Of a DNA stretch of 64,000 bases, positions 48,754-59,914 are shown one piece after another. This DNA is from Chara braunii (lineage: Eukaryota; Streptophyta; Charophyceae; Charales; Characeae), in contig BFEA01000025.1 in NCBI GenBank assembly GCA_003427395.1, forward strand, positions 3,612,432 to 3,676,431, written 5' to 3'. A program made the translations under genes and the position numbers. The number at the start of each line of letters is the position of its first letter. Within the stretch, counting starts at the first letter, position 1. The notes below the pieces were generated by a model. It searched no databases. It had not been told where the DNA came from and saw only the letters and a list, made by a program, of their open reading frames with translations.

Positions 48754-49880
48754 TCACGTTGGGTCAGCGAACCGCTCCTTGAGGAGCTTGAGGAATTGGG
48801 AGAGAGGAGTGACTTTGGAATATGCAACCAGGTTGTTTTCACAACCGGCTGTACGTGCAAGAGACCTGGCGAAGCTAGCCGCTTCATCTTTGAGGACCTG
48901 GAAGGCCACAAAGACTTGTTCCTTGGCTAGGATATGCTGCAAGTAAGTATAACTATTGACACTGGCTTCCTTGTTGTCAAAGTTTTCTTCCTTCTTTCCC
49001 CCGTACGCATCCCGAAACTTAAGCTTCACTGGGTCCTTACGGGGACTGGCCTCCCTCTGCGGCGGCTACAACTATGGCACCCTGAATGGCACCCTCACAA
49101 AACTTCCCTACATTGTCTCTCAACTGTTTGACTTCGCCCCCGATATGGGTGACGATCTCGCGTGCAAAGTTTCTAAGCCCTGACCGCATGACACTCAAGG
49201 CTACATCTTGGCTCCAACTTGCCCGGCGCTCTTCCATCCCGGCCTTGCTCAACACCTCTAGATAGCCCAGTACCTTGTCCCACTTGGCCTTATCATCTGG
49301 CTGGGCCAGCACCTCCGCTCTACACTCCTGCACCTTTGCCACTGCNNCGGTCATCTTNTTCACTTCCTCNCTCCTNCTNTTNTTCTCCCTCTTCATTCTC
49401 AACTTCCATGCTAACTTTTGCTCGTCTTCCCTCTCTCTTCGTTCCATTGGGTCTGTCATGGCTGCTAGCTCAGCGGCCAGCGCAGCCTTCTCATCCTTAG
49501 TCACATAGGACTCCGCCTCCTCGTCTTCCCCCAACGATAAATTAGCGACTCACTCGATGATCTTCTTCTCCAGCTCAGTATTTGTCTCCCACTTCATCGC
49601 GCCACCACTGCTCCTTTCTCTACTCTCAATTCTCATTCTCTATTTCTCTTCTTCTTCTTCTGCCGCTTCTGCTTCAGTAGCCTTCCTTCTTTCTTCCTCC
49701 TGTTGTATCCTCTTCATCTCCTTCTCCAACCTCTTCATCTTCGCCGCCTGCTCATCAGCGATAGCCTTTAGCTTCGCCTGCTTTTTGCGCTCTTTTCTCT
49801 CCTTGTTCTCTCTGACTAAGGCGGTCATCTTTTCTTGAACACTGCTGAGTCTGTCAAGGGCATTGAACGCGCCTTCGGGG
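48754..49880 (-). pseudogene. Ty3 gag (matrix/capsid part)
   Basis: From about 49,880 the frame gives FNALDRLSSVQEKMTALVRE, a long Lys/Glu-rich coiled coil (KERKKQAKLKAIADEQAAKM), a TAG at 49,640-49,642, more coiled coil, and DDKAKWDKVLGYLEVLSK. After a frameshift near 49,035 comes the capsid-like SVNSYTYLQHILAKEQVFVA, KDEAASFARSLA and TPLSQFLKLLKERFADP, typical of Ty3 gag. Several N bases lie at 49,346-49,382. Confidence 0.75.
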
Positions 49881-49953
49881 AAAGGACAAACATATCAACA
49901 TCGAGGGAGAGAACAACAGCGAGGGAGAGAACAACAGCGAGGGAGAGAGAACA

Positions 49954-50599
49954 GCGAAGGGGGAACAGAAAGAAAGGTCAAACAAGATAGGAACAGAAAG
50001 AGAGGGACAGACTATGTGGTCGTTCGAGCGCGAAAGGAAGGTTGTGAAAGCGTGTGTGAGTGAGTGGGGAACTATATGAGAATGAGTGCAGAGAGAGAGT
50101 GAAGGGGGGAGAGAAATGAGGTAAATGGGCAGGGGTGAGAAAACAGAAGCTCACCAAACGAGGGAAAAAGTTGATTGTTTCGATTTGTGGGATTTCCTGT
50201 AGACTCTACGAATTGAGCCGTGTCTTGAATTATTGGTGCGCTTAAAAAAAACAGTGAATCGAGTCTCGTTTTCAGTTGTTGATGTGTTCGCTGATCACAG
50301 CGAACAGGAACTTGGTTACTCTTGTTGCCGTATTTGCTGGTCACAGAAAGGGCATTTTGCTTGCACTGACTGTAGTGTTCACTGACCACAGTGAATAGGG
50401 TCTTGCTCTCTTGTGTTACTATGTTAGCTGAACACAGTGAATAAGAGTCTTGTATAGGTGCACGATAGACGGACATTACGAACCAAGTTCACCTGGCTGT
50501 TTGCTGAGGACCTCCGAAGCGAGGGCACTGAAGTGACAGGCACTGTACCCCTTGGCTTCAACGAACAGTAGGGGCCCCTACCCGGGTTTCCTCACAACA
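49954..50599 (+). repeat. Probable 5' LTR of the plus-strand Ty3 element
   Basis: The right edge is set by CTCACAACA directly before a primer binding site. The first ~85 bases (49,954-50,038) recur at 63,912-64,000 with only a handful of differences, as expected for an LTR pair 14 kb apart. A TATA-like ACTATATGAG lies at 50,070. The left edge is uncertain: a short CGAGGGAGAGAACAACAG repeat precedes it and no TG start is clear. Confidence 0.55.
50280..50450 (+). repeat. Four ~46-bp repeats, each with a palindrome, inside the LTR
   Basis: GTTCGCTG-ATCA-CAGCGAAC at 50,286-50,305 and TTCACTG-ACCA-CAGTGAA at 50,378-50,395 are perfect palindromes with different stem bases. Two weaker relatives lie near 50,331 (TTTGCTGGTCACAGAAAG) and 50,424 (TTAGCTGAACACAGTGAA). 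Confidence 0.7.
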
Positions 50600-50600
50600 T

Positions 50601-50618
50601 TGGCGTCGTTGCCGGGGA
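50601..50618 (+). promoter_or_regulatory. Primer binding site, tRNA-Asp type
   Basis: TGGCGTCGTTGCCGGGGA is complementary to the 3' end of plant tRNA-Asp with one mismatch (the usual element sequence is TGGCGCCGTTGCCGGGGA) and follows the LTR end after a single T. It fixes the element's orientation as plus and marks the start of the internal region. Confidence 0.75.
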
Positions 50619-53116
50619 TGGGAACAGCACCCCTTAGGCCTCGGCCTTCCTCAATTAACGGGGGTGCCCTGATTGATTAACTATGAGGTGATCAGTTTTA
50701 ATTAGTTTGATTAGTGGATATTTTTTAATTTTTATTAATTTTAAATTCAGTTTTTTTCGAATATTTCATCATCCGCGCGTTTTCGCTAAAACTTCGTCGG
50801 GAACAAAGTTTGTCCTCTCGACGAGGCGAACATTTTGGTATGTTTTTCGAGAAATTCTAACGGTGAAAGGGACAGATATTGATTTTTTTGTAATTTTTTA
50901 ATTTTAAATTCAAGAATAACGAATTTTGGTTTTTATTAATTTTCTGTTGGAAGAAGAGAAATCTGGAGAAACCCGCCGGGACCAAAGTTGGTCCTTGTTT
51001 TTTTTCCCGACATTTTGAGATATTGAGCGGGAAAAACGAACGATGTTTGGGTTGACGGCAGGGACGAACAGATAAGAAAAGAAAGAAAAACAAAGGAATA
51101 ATTGATTTTTTTTTTTGTAATTTTATTTAAAATTAGAACAAAGCAAATTAACCAAAAGTAATCCGATAGGATTTCCTTTAGAGTTCATAGGGGTTCAACA
51201 AAAATTTCCCTAAGATAAGCGGGGGTTGTGGTGGGCGCGCGAACGCGCGCAAGAAACTTAAACCCTAATTAGGGAAACCCTAATTAGGGGAAACCTTAGT
51301 CGGGTGAAACCCTAACTAAGGGTCTAGGGGGCGAATGCAACCCCAAGGATTATAGTAAAACTAAATGATTGCGAAAGCTTAAAACCTTGTATTTCTCTAT
51401 AATTTTAAATATTTATCGATAAAAATTAATGAGAATTGATTAAAAATAGCAAATTTTTTATTTATAATTGTTTAAAATTTGCTTTTTCGGGTTCTTCGGA
51501 CAGTGGATTAAGGGACGACTGCCCCAGATTTCATCCCCGCGTGGGAAGACAGATCGCTGCAGAAAATTTTAAAAATTTTGTCAAATGTTTGAATATACTG
51601 TTATTTAAAAGGATAAAAATTATTAAAAATAATTTAAACATTCGTAAAATACGTTTATATCTTTTATATTATTTTCTGCATCTCTTAGTGTTTGTTGAGG
51701 GCTTCGCCCGAACCCCATCCCAACGGGGGGAGGCGAAGTGCTGCCAAAATTTTTCTAAATTCGTAAAAATTACTTAATTAAAAATAAATCAAGGGAACAG
51801 AGGTACTAATAGGAGAAACCTCTCTTAACGGGGAGGGACTAAAAAGAAGAATTATTTCTACCTTCTTTAAAAAATTGTCTAATTAAATTTTGATAAATAT
51901 AGAAAATTCTAGAAAAGGGTAGAGATACGGAAGAAAGACAAAAGGGGAGTTGCCAAGGGTAAAGAAATCAAGTTCTCTAAAGGTCGGGTCTCTGGTTCTT
52001 ATTGTATTTTTGCGAATTATTTTTTGAAAAATTCAGTAAAAATCCTTGGAAAGATCGAGAAATCGAGGGAAATTCGAAAATGATTCCCTCTGGCATTTTT
52101 TAACCATCCTTGAATTCTAGAACCAAAGTACCTAAAATTTTGAGGCGAATTCTGAATTTTTGTTAAATTAAATTATTAAAATTTTTAAAAAATCAAAAAC
52201 AGTTCGGAAAATTCGGGGAAAGAGTTCCAGTTTAGTATTTCGTAGGTTCTTAAGTTGTTGGCAACCCTTGCAGGCGGAGAGAGCGCACGGGAGCGCGAGA
52301 GAAGGTTTCTCTCGAATTGTGCACGTGCCTACTATTCGAGGGAACTTGAATAGGAGGCTCGTTAGCTCAATTCAAGCCAGGGATTCTGCCTTATAGATGT
52401 CAGACGTCAGTTAGGACGTAGCTAGGTAGCGCTTACTTAGGGATCACCTCCCAAACACCATCCCTACAGGGGGAGGCGGAGCGCTGCCAAAATTTTATTA
52501 GGATTATACCCCTTTTCAGGCGCGATAGGACTACCCCTACACCCGGCAGCAACTCGAATGATGCCATCCGAAGCCATAGAGGCATACGAAGCCGGCCGTG
52601 CGTGGGAAATAGAGCCCCCGGAACTCATAGAGGGAGGCCTAGTGGAGTTCACGCTCCCGTCCCAACCGACCGCGTGGGACGACGGACAGGTTAGTTGGAG
52701 ATCCATCATCGTGTCCCCAGGTGCTTGGTTGTGGTTGCGTAGGGAGATCCATAGCACTCTCGAGAGAGGTTAAGTGCGAGGGCATTTATACCTGGATTCG
52801 GAGACAGCCAAAGGGGTTGTCTTGAGTCTTGCCACGTCGGGAGAGAGCGACTGTTGCAGGCGGAGGTCGAGGCCTTCGGTACGGACGACAGGCAGGACCC
52901 GCTGACCCTCTTTCACAGGAGACCCCGCTTGCACATTAGTGGAGAGTTTGTTGTAGCGCGCGATCATAGAGATTAGGAGAGGTGTTCGTTGCATAGAAGA
53001 GCAGGAGGGAAAAATTTTGACTCAGGGATTTTAGGTATCGAGGGTGAGCACGAGATGCGAGACGAGGCTAGGAGACTTGTTGCGATCCTGAGAGCGGTCG
53101 TATACGAGTGATTGTT
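50619..53116 (+). other. Long 5' leader of the plus-strand Ty3 element
   Basis: About 2.5 kb of AT-rich sequence without a recognisable gene. It contains the tandem palindromes CCCTAATTAGGG (51,268-51,295). It also has two copies of a ~42-bp direct repeat (GGGGAGGCGAAGTGCTGCCA near 51,727, and its relative GGGGAGGCGGAGCGCTGCCA near 52,470), and a 71-codon ORF from the ATG at 52,558 (EAIEAYEAGRAWEIEPPELI) that I do not recognise. Confidence 0.45.
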
Positions 53117-53337
53117 TTTCTTTCATAGGTCCGGGCTGCGGATTCTTTCATAGGTCCGGGCTCCGGATTCTTTCATAGGTCCGGGCTGCGATACTTTCAT
53201 AGGTCCGGGCTGCGGATTCTTTCATAGGTCCGGGCTGCGGATTCTTTCATAGGTCCGGGCTGCGGATACTTTCATAGGTCCGGGCTGCGGATTCTTTCAT
53301 AGGTCTGGACTGTGGATTCATTCACAGGTCCAGGGTG
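53114..53337 (+). repeat. 25-bp minisatellite just before gag
   Basis: About nine units of TTTCATAGGTCCGGGCTGCG plus GATTC, period 25 with small indels, ending ~40 bases before the gag ATG. The last two units are the most diverged. Confidence 0.85.
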
Positions 53338-53374
53338 TCGGTGCTGACTTGGCAAATCAGGAAGGGGAAAGTGT

Positions 53375-54337
53375 ATGGAATCTGATACAATGGGGCCGGA
53401 CGAGGAACAGGCGGTATATCGAGCGTCCCCGGATCGGGCCCTGCGAGACCTCAAGGAGCATCTTCAACAGAATGCCCCTCTGAGGTGTGTGGAGCAGCAG
53501 AACGACGGGGAACCCGAGGTAATGGCACCTCCTGCTTTTACCGAGCCCAACAGGGCTGCGCCGTTAGAGCGACCGGACATACAGATGGAGCCTCCGAGTT
53601 TTCGACGCGAATCGTTTATTCAACGCCCGTCTATGTACGAGCGTAGAGAAGATAAAGGCTATCTAGGAGGGGAAGACTGGAGAGATCAATTTATTAGAGA
53701 GCAGCTCTGGAGAGATAGAGAGAGAGTTGCTATGGCCAGACGGGTTTTTGATCCCGAGACGGGGGAATCGCACCCTCTGCCATATGAGGCGAGGGACAGA
53801 GTCATCATCTCGCATCAGCCCTCGGAATTAGATTTCAGGCATCCCGTTTTCTCGGGATGTGGTATCACAGAATACCTTGAGAAGTGGGAGTTGCATGCCT
53901 ATCGAAGTCAGTGGACTGAGGGCGAGATTATAGATAACCTCTTGTTTAACGTCGACCCAAGTCTGAGCCGGGTTATAAAGGAAGCCCGACCTAGGGACAA
54001 GAGGTGGTCTACGTATAAGATCAACTTTTATGAGCTTTTCAAGTTAGAAGACGTCAAATATTCGATCCAGGATTTGAGGGCGTTAACCCCGAGAGAGGGC
54101 GAGAGTGTCCAAGCATTTGGTATGCGCTTTCAAAAGGTGTCCGTTGCCCTCATGACAAGGGGAAAGTTATCGGAAGTAGAGAGATGCACTATCTTTCTCA
54201 GTAAACTGCCAAGGGGGAAGCGGAAGGCGGTACTGAGGGAGACGCCTCACGATAAGTTGGAATTCACCGCGTTACTTAAGCTCGCCATGAAAGCGGAAGC
54301 CGATGACTATAAGGATTTGCTCTGGCGAGGCATGTAG
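53375..54337 (+). pseudogene. Ty3 gag, capsid part
   Basis: 320 codons from an ATG. After a disordered acidic start, residues about 150-310 form the retrotransposon gag domain: HPVFSGCGITEYLEKWELHA, NLLFNVDPSLSRVIKEARPR, WSTYKINFYELFKLEDV, GESVQAFGMRFQKVS and IFLSKLPRGKRKAVLRE. The frame ends at a TAG (54,335-54,337), but coding continues beyond it in the same frame, so this is either a nonsense mutation or a read-through site. Confidence 0.75.
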
Positions 54338-55324
54338 CGAGAGGATTATTCCTTTTATAAGGAGTATGGGACTGATAGATGCCCCGATTTCAACGACAAA
54401 CCTTAGGCGGGACGACGATATTTGATGGATTGGGACAAATGTCATCGGTCAGGGGATAACGACGCAGTAATAGAGGAGATGCAAGAGAAGATGAAGGAAA
54501 TGACTAGGCAAATAGCAAATTTCGAAACAAAGGTCGGAACCACGTACCGGGACAAGCCTGGATCCCCCTACTCTCTGCGATGGGATCGTCGGAATACCGA
54601 CCCGTGGAGGAGCGTCGAACACCTTAACCCTCGCACGTTAGCTGATTATCGCGCGAGGGAAAGAGATGAAGATGAACAGAGACGAAGAGACGAGGAGGAT
54701 CGTAGACGTAGGGACGAGGAGGATCGAAGGCGCAGAGAAGAAGACGATCGAAAACGTAGAGAGGACGAAGAGCGGAGGTGCAGGGATGATAATATAGACC
54801 GAGACCGGCGGCGTGATGGGTATCGAGGGGGAGATTCTTACGGTCGAGGAGACAGAGCCGAGCAGTATCCGCACAGTCCCAGAGACCAGTACCCGCACAG
54901 TCCCAGATACGGTGGGGGTGCCGAAGGGTACCGGAGCCTGGACAACTTTAACTCGAGGGATAGAGAGGACTCCCGCGGTCGATGGGAGTCGGATAGGGAC
55001 CGCCGAGATGGATATCGAAGCGGATACGAGCGGAGTAAGAGAGGTGGTGATCGTAGGGAAGTGCCACGCAGACAGCATGAGAGAGGAGGATATCCTGCGT
55101 CGCCAGGGTATCCCAAGTCCCCAAACTACCCTAGATCTCCTGGGCCATCTAACCAGGATGCGAGACGACCGGCGATTAAGTCGGCGGAAGAACGAACCCC
55201 TACCCCTAGGAACTCCTGCATCTATTGCAGGGGAGATGATCACCTCAAGAGAGACTGCCCTGACCTCAAACGGGGAATAGATGAGGGGCTTGTCGTACTT
55301 GATGATCGCAAGTACGTCAAGTAG
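54338..55324 (+). pseudogene. Gag C-terminal part: charged repeats and CCHC zinc knuckle
   Basis: Same frame as the preceding gag ORF, after TAGs at 54,335 and 54,404. It holds a coiled coil (IEEMQEKMKEMTRQIANFET), a long Arg/Asp/Glu stretch (RRRDEEDRRRREEDDRKRR), Tyr-Pro-Ser repeats (YPHSPRDQYPHSPRY, YPASPGYPKSPNYPRSPG) and the zinc knuckle CIYCRGDDHLKRDC. It ends with TAG at 55,322, again with the frame open afterwards. Confidence 0.75.
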
Positions 55325-56466
55325 GCAGATAACCTCGGCGATGTATCGATGTTTCCTTCAATGAAGGAAAACGTGGAGGCTAGGCGAGTAGTACCGAACA
55401 AGGGTAAAGGGGTTGTAAGAACCCAAAGCGTGAGACTGAGTCTGTCGTCTGATGAGGAGAGTCCTATGACACCCATACGGGTGGCAGCGACTAAGTCCGC
55501 CAGGGCTTCCTCCTCTAAGAAGGCTGACACTGATTACGTAATGGCAGAAAATGATGGACAGAGGATTGAAGGAGAAGAAGTTATACTTTCCCCACGCAAG
55601 CGTGGGGCCAGAAAGTTCACGATGAAGAGTACCCTGGATGACATAGACACGGTCGAACCCCTTAGACGCGCTCTCAGGCAGCCTATGCAGTGCACGATCC
55701 TAGAGTACTTGGCAGCCTCGAGACCAGCGCGGGATGAGCTGCAGATGATTACGCGCAAAACGCGTATTCCTCTGAGCGACGAAGTCCAGATGACAACCAA
55801 ACAGGAGAAGATACCCTCAGTAGCGGTATCTAGTGTGGTCGCGAAGGCAGATCGTGCTGCGACGGTGTTCTTAGATGGGATAGAGGGAGTGCCTCATGAC
55901 GAGTTTTATATCCTAGGCAGCGGGCCAGTACAGACTACCCTCAACGACGAGGTGCTATTCATGCCGTAATCGATAACGGAAGCAAGGCTGTCATTATAGA
56001 CGAGGCCCTGGCGGTTCGATCGGGATTAGACCTGTATAGGTCGTACCAATTTGAGATAGATACCGCTGATGGGAGGAAGCAGAGGGTCGCTGGAGTTTGT
56101 CACAAGGCAACAATCGAGGTCGAAGGACTGAGAGTGACGATGCCCGTTTTCGCAGTTCGGGATTGCAGCGCAGAGTTATTATTGGGACGGACATGGCTAA
56201 GTCACGTCCATGCTGTTACTATAGAACGGCCGGATGGAAGCCATATGCTTTCCATCAAGCGTCCAGATGGTGGGCGGATCATGATGGAGACGGTAGAGCC
56301 TCGGGATCCGAGGAATAGAGCGGTTCTCGCCGCAGGGAGCCGTGTACCAGTTGCCCTTGCGAGTCGATCACTAATCTTTCGCGAAAAGAAGTATGGACCT
56401 CTGCTTACAGAAGAAGAAGGTCAGATAGTCGAAGTCGAAGATTTAGGGACTCGGGTACGTGTATGA
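55325..56466 (+). pseudogene. Ty3 protease region
   Basis: The first 200 codons (55,349-55,969) link gag to protease and show no motif. After a frameshift near 55,935 comes the aspartic protease: AVIDNGSKAVIIDEALA (active-site Asp-Asn-Gly, a variant used by some Ty3 groups), FEIDTADGRKQRVAG, and AELLLGRTWLSHVHAVTIER, the second conserved motif. It ends with TGA at 56,464. The next frame begins after a T-run at 56,520-56,528, a likely slippage or mutation site. Confidence 0.7.
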
Positions 56467-56621
56467 AGGAACGCCTATCGTAAGGCAGATGATGAGGAAT
56501 TCGAAGGGATGATATTTGTGTTTTTTTTAAGGGCACAGCCCCCTACGGGGGGCGACCAAAGAAACACAAGACAGTAGCTCAGAAGGTTAAGCCGGCGGCT
56601 GTAGCACGAGAGCGATCCGCG

Positions 56622-59543
56622 TTGGATGGATTATCTGAAGAAGAGATCGTTAGAGAGATTAAAGAAAAGAAGAGGAAGGAGCCGCAACGGCTGACAGAAA
56701 AGAGGATAGCGGAGATGGACATAGGCGATGAGAATCTAACTCAACCGGAGAAAGAGCGAGTGTTGGAAGTCCTTAAGTCTTGCGACAAAGCCATAACATT
56801 CAGTGATGCGGAGAGAGGAAGGATTGATCCTAGATGTGCTAAGCCGGCAAGAATCTACATGATTCCGCATACGCTGTGGAATGACGCAGGGTGGAAGTTT
56901 GCTCAGAAAGAGAAGGAAGAGGTGATCTCCCTTCTCAAAGAGAAGATGACATCTCACGTAGTTGAACCATGTGATAGCACGTACGCGAATAGATGGTTCT
57001 TCTTAAGGAAGCCTAACGAAAAGATTCGGTGGATTCAAGACCTTCAGAAGGTAAATGCGGTAGCAATTCGAGATGTTGGCTCCGTACCTCTTGCTGATCT
57101 ACTAGCAGAGAGAGCGGCAGGCAGATCCATTTATTATGTCTCTGATTTATTTTCAGGATATGACGAGATACCACTAGATCCGAGAGATAGGCATCTCACA
57201 GCCATGCACACGCCGCTCGGATTAGTGCAGATGATGGTCGTTCCGATGGGATGGACCAATGGGGTAGCGGTCTTTCAAAGAGCCATGGTAGCGGTTCTGA
57301 AAGACTTTATCCCAGATAAAGTAGAAGTTTTCCTGGACGACTTTCCGATAAAAGGACCGGTGTTGAAAGATGAGACGGAAGTCGCTCCTGGAGTCAGGAG
57401 GTTCGTAGAGCAACACATGACGGACATTTACGCTATTTTGGAACAACAAGATGAAGCTAACCTGACGGTTAGCGGGACAAAGAGTCGATGGGTCGTATCG
57501 ACGATTAAAATTCTAGTGTTTATATGCGATGCGAAAGGCCGACGCCCCGACCCTGGGAAGCTGGAGAAGTTGTTGAATTGGCCGACTCCATTGCACGGTG
57601 CAACTGAAGTTCGCCAGTTTTTAGGTGTTGTTGGTTATTGGCAGATCTTCATACGCGGATATGCGGAGAAGGCAGAGCCTCTGCGCACACTTCTTAGGAA
57701 GACTGAGAAGTTCTACTGGGATTTTTCTCAAGAGCTTGGAGTGCAATCCCTCAAGGAAGAGTTTAAGGAAGGCGGCCGAATTCTAGGTGTGCCATTCTTT
57801 GAGGACGAGACAGACAGACCGTTCATAGTATCTACGGATGCTGGGCCGTGTTCGGTTGGGGGATTGCTCTCTCAAAAGGACGCTGACGGCAAGGAAAGAC
57901 CATTGAGGTTCGAGAGCCGAACACTCAATACTGCAGAACGTAATTACACTCAATTTAAGAAGGAAGTGTTAGCTGTTCTACGGTGCTTAGATACCTTCAG
58001 GCATTACATATACGGGAGACGATTTGTTCTTAGGGTAGACCCTACGGCTGTAGCATCAGTCCTACAGAAGGATTTCAGTTTGACGGATCCTACGATTGCG
58101 CTATGGCTGATCAGGATTCGACTTTATGATTATACTGTAGAGAGGATTTCCGAGGCGAAGAACGCTGTAGCCGATGGACTTTCACGAATTCCCATCGAGG
58201 CAGAGCGACGAATATCGGTTGCTGCACTAACTATGACCGAGCTTAGACGAACGGATCGTTTCCTAGTAAATCTTTATGAAGGTAAATACCGCACTATAGG
58301 ATTGCACCTATCGGGCGTGGAGAGTTCCGAATCGGAGATCATGAGACAGGCAGCACAGTATTGCCTTAGAGTTGGGCATCTGTTCCGACAACCTGTGGGA
58401 GCTGGGATGCCTCTTCGGGTAGTCTGCGATCCAGAGGAGAAACAGTCCATAGTAGCAGAGCTACATGACGGGGTGGTTGGGGGACATAGAGGAGTGAAAG
58501 GTACGTATGAGAAGGTTCGCCGGCTATACTGGTGGGAAGAATAGTACAAGGACGTTGAAAAGTACTGCGAGACTTGTGAGGACTGCCAGAAGAGGTCCCT
58601 TATTAGGTATAAGGAACCACTTCACCCTTCTTATCTCACTAGACCAGTGGAGAAAGTGCATATTGATCTGGTTAAAATGCCAAAGGGTGTAGGGAATATG
58701 AAGTATGTAGTCAACATCAGGGATGATTTCACTGGCTTCGTCGATGGTACGTCTATCAGGATGAAAGCAGCAAGAGAAGTTAAGAACTTCGTCCTTGATT
58801 ATCTGTCTAGATACGGATGTGTTAGTAAGATTGTGATGGATAGAGGAGCAAAGTTTCTAGCAGACGAGGTACTGAGCGTATTCAAGAGAGTTGGAGCCAG
58901 AGTATCTATTGCTACCGCCTGTCACCCTCAGTCAAATGCACCTGTAGAGCGAGGTCACCAGTCACTGATTGCGTCCTTATCCAAGTGGTGTAGACAAAAG
59001 GATAGCGACTGGCCGAAGTATTTCAAGTACGCGATATGGGAGGACAATGTCACTGTCCGAGCTAGTACGGGCTACCCTCCTTACACTCTATGGTTTGGAA
59101 GGCACTGTCCCCTGCCTATTGAGGTTCATGTTGACAGTTGGACCACGGTTAACTGGGCAGATAACATGACACGAGAGGAATTACTGGCAGCCCGGACTAG
59201 GCAGATAGCTTACGGACTGAAAGACAATCTCATGACCGCGGCCGATCGACTAGCAGTAAAAAGAGAAAAGAACAAAATGAGATGGGACAAAGACGTTAGA
59301 ATCAGAAAGGAAAAGATGAAGGTTGGCGACATGGTGCTCCTCTACGACGCCGCTTTGAAAAGGACATGGACTGGGAAACTGGCTAATCGATGGATGGGGC
59401 CCTATCGTGTGGTTGGTGCATTAAGTTGGGGAGCCTATATGATTGTTGAGCTAGATGGGTCAAAGTGGAAGGTTCCAGTGGCGGGAGCTAGACTGAAGTT
59501 GTTTAGATCAAGGGAGATTCCTAGTCCTGCTCCGAGACCATAA
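56622..59543 (+). pseudogene. Ty3 pol: reverse transcriptase, RNase H, integrase
   Basis: 974 codons in one frame with a single TAG at 58,542-58,544. RT: RWIQDLQKVNAVAI, YVSDLFSGYDEIPLDPRDRH, VPMGWTNGVAVFQRAM and the catalytic FLDD (residues 237-240). RNase H: PFIVSTDAGPCSVGGLL, NYTQFKKEVLAVL and AKNAVADGLSRIP. Integrase: HHCC zinc finger (GHRGVKGTYEKVRRLYWW ... CETCEDC), catalytic Asp in VHIDLVKMP, Asp in KIVMDRGAKF and Glu in CHPQSNAPVERGH, then the NRWMGPYRVV domain. All catalytic residues are present. There is no ATG at the left edge, so it was probably made as a fusion with the upstream frame. Confidence 0.88.
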
Positions 59544-59914
59544 GATCCTAAAGGAAAGAATAAAGCTAAAATAACGAACGGAGGACCGTCAAGGCGGTTC
59601 GAGGTAGGTGAGAGTTCGAAGAAGAGAAAGAGGGTGGAGACCAGGAAAGTGAAAGGCTTAGCCGTGGGCAAGAGAAAGAAATGTAGGTGAGAGTCCGCAT
59701 TAGGAAGGGTGGCGCAGTTGACGCACGGTCTTCCCAAAGAACGAGGAAGCGGAGGAATGTTGTTGTGACGAAGCCCAAACGACGGCGACATAAGAGAGGG
59801 AAGGAGCACCCTCTCAGCCCCCGAGTTTCTGAGAAAACCAGACGGCAGACAGACAAGAGGAGGCACTTGCGCAGAGCACGAGTGGTCCACTTAGACCTGG
59901 TGCGTTTCGTCTAA
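59544..59914 (+). pseudogene. Basic C-terminal extension of pol
   Basis: After the TAA at 59,541 the same frame continues coding-like (PSRRFEVGESSKKRKRVETR KVKG) to 59,689. After a frameshift it goes on with RKGGAVDARSSQRTRKRRNV and KPKRRRHKRGKEH to a TAA at 59,912-59,914. It is extremely rich in Lys and Arg with NLS-like clusters and takes the place of a chromodomain. Whether it was ever translated with pol is inference. Confidence 0.45.

Larger units (their letters stand above)
44333..49880 (-). mobile_element. Inactivated Ty3/gypsy chromovirus
   Basis: Read on the minus strand from 49,880 to 44,333 the order is gag, zinc knuckle, protease, reverse transcriptase, RNase H, integrase and chromodomain, which is the Ty3/gypsy (Metaviridae) order with the chromovirus C-terminus. 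Frameshifts, TAG stops, a changed protease motif, loss of the RT catalytic aspartates and an internal integrase deletion show that it is dead. No LTR pair was recognised. Its gag end abuts the presumed 5' LTR of the next element, so it may have been cut by that insertion. Confidence 0.9.
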
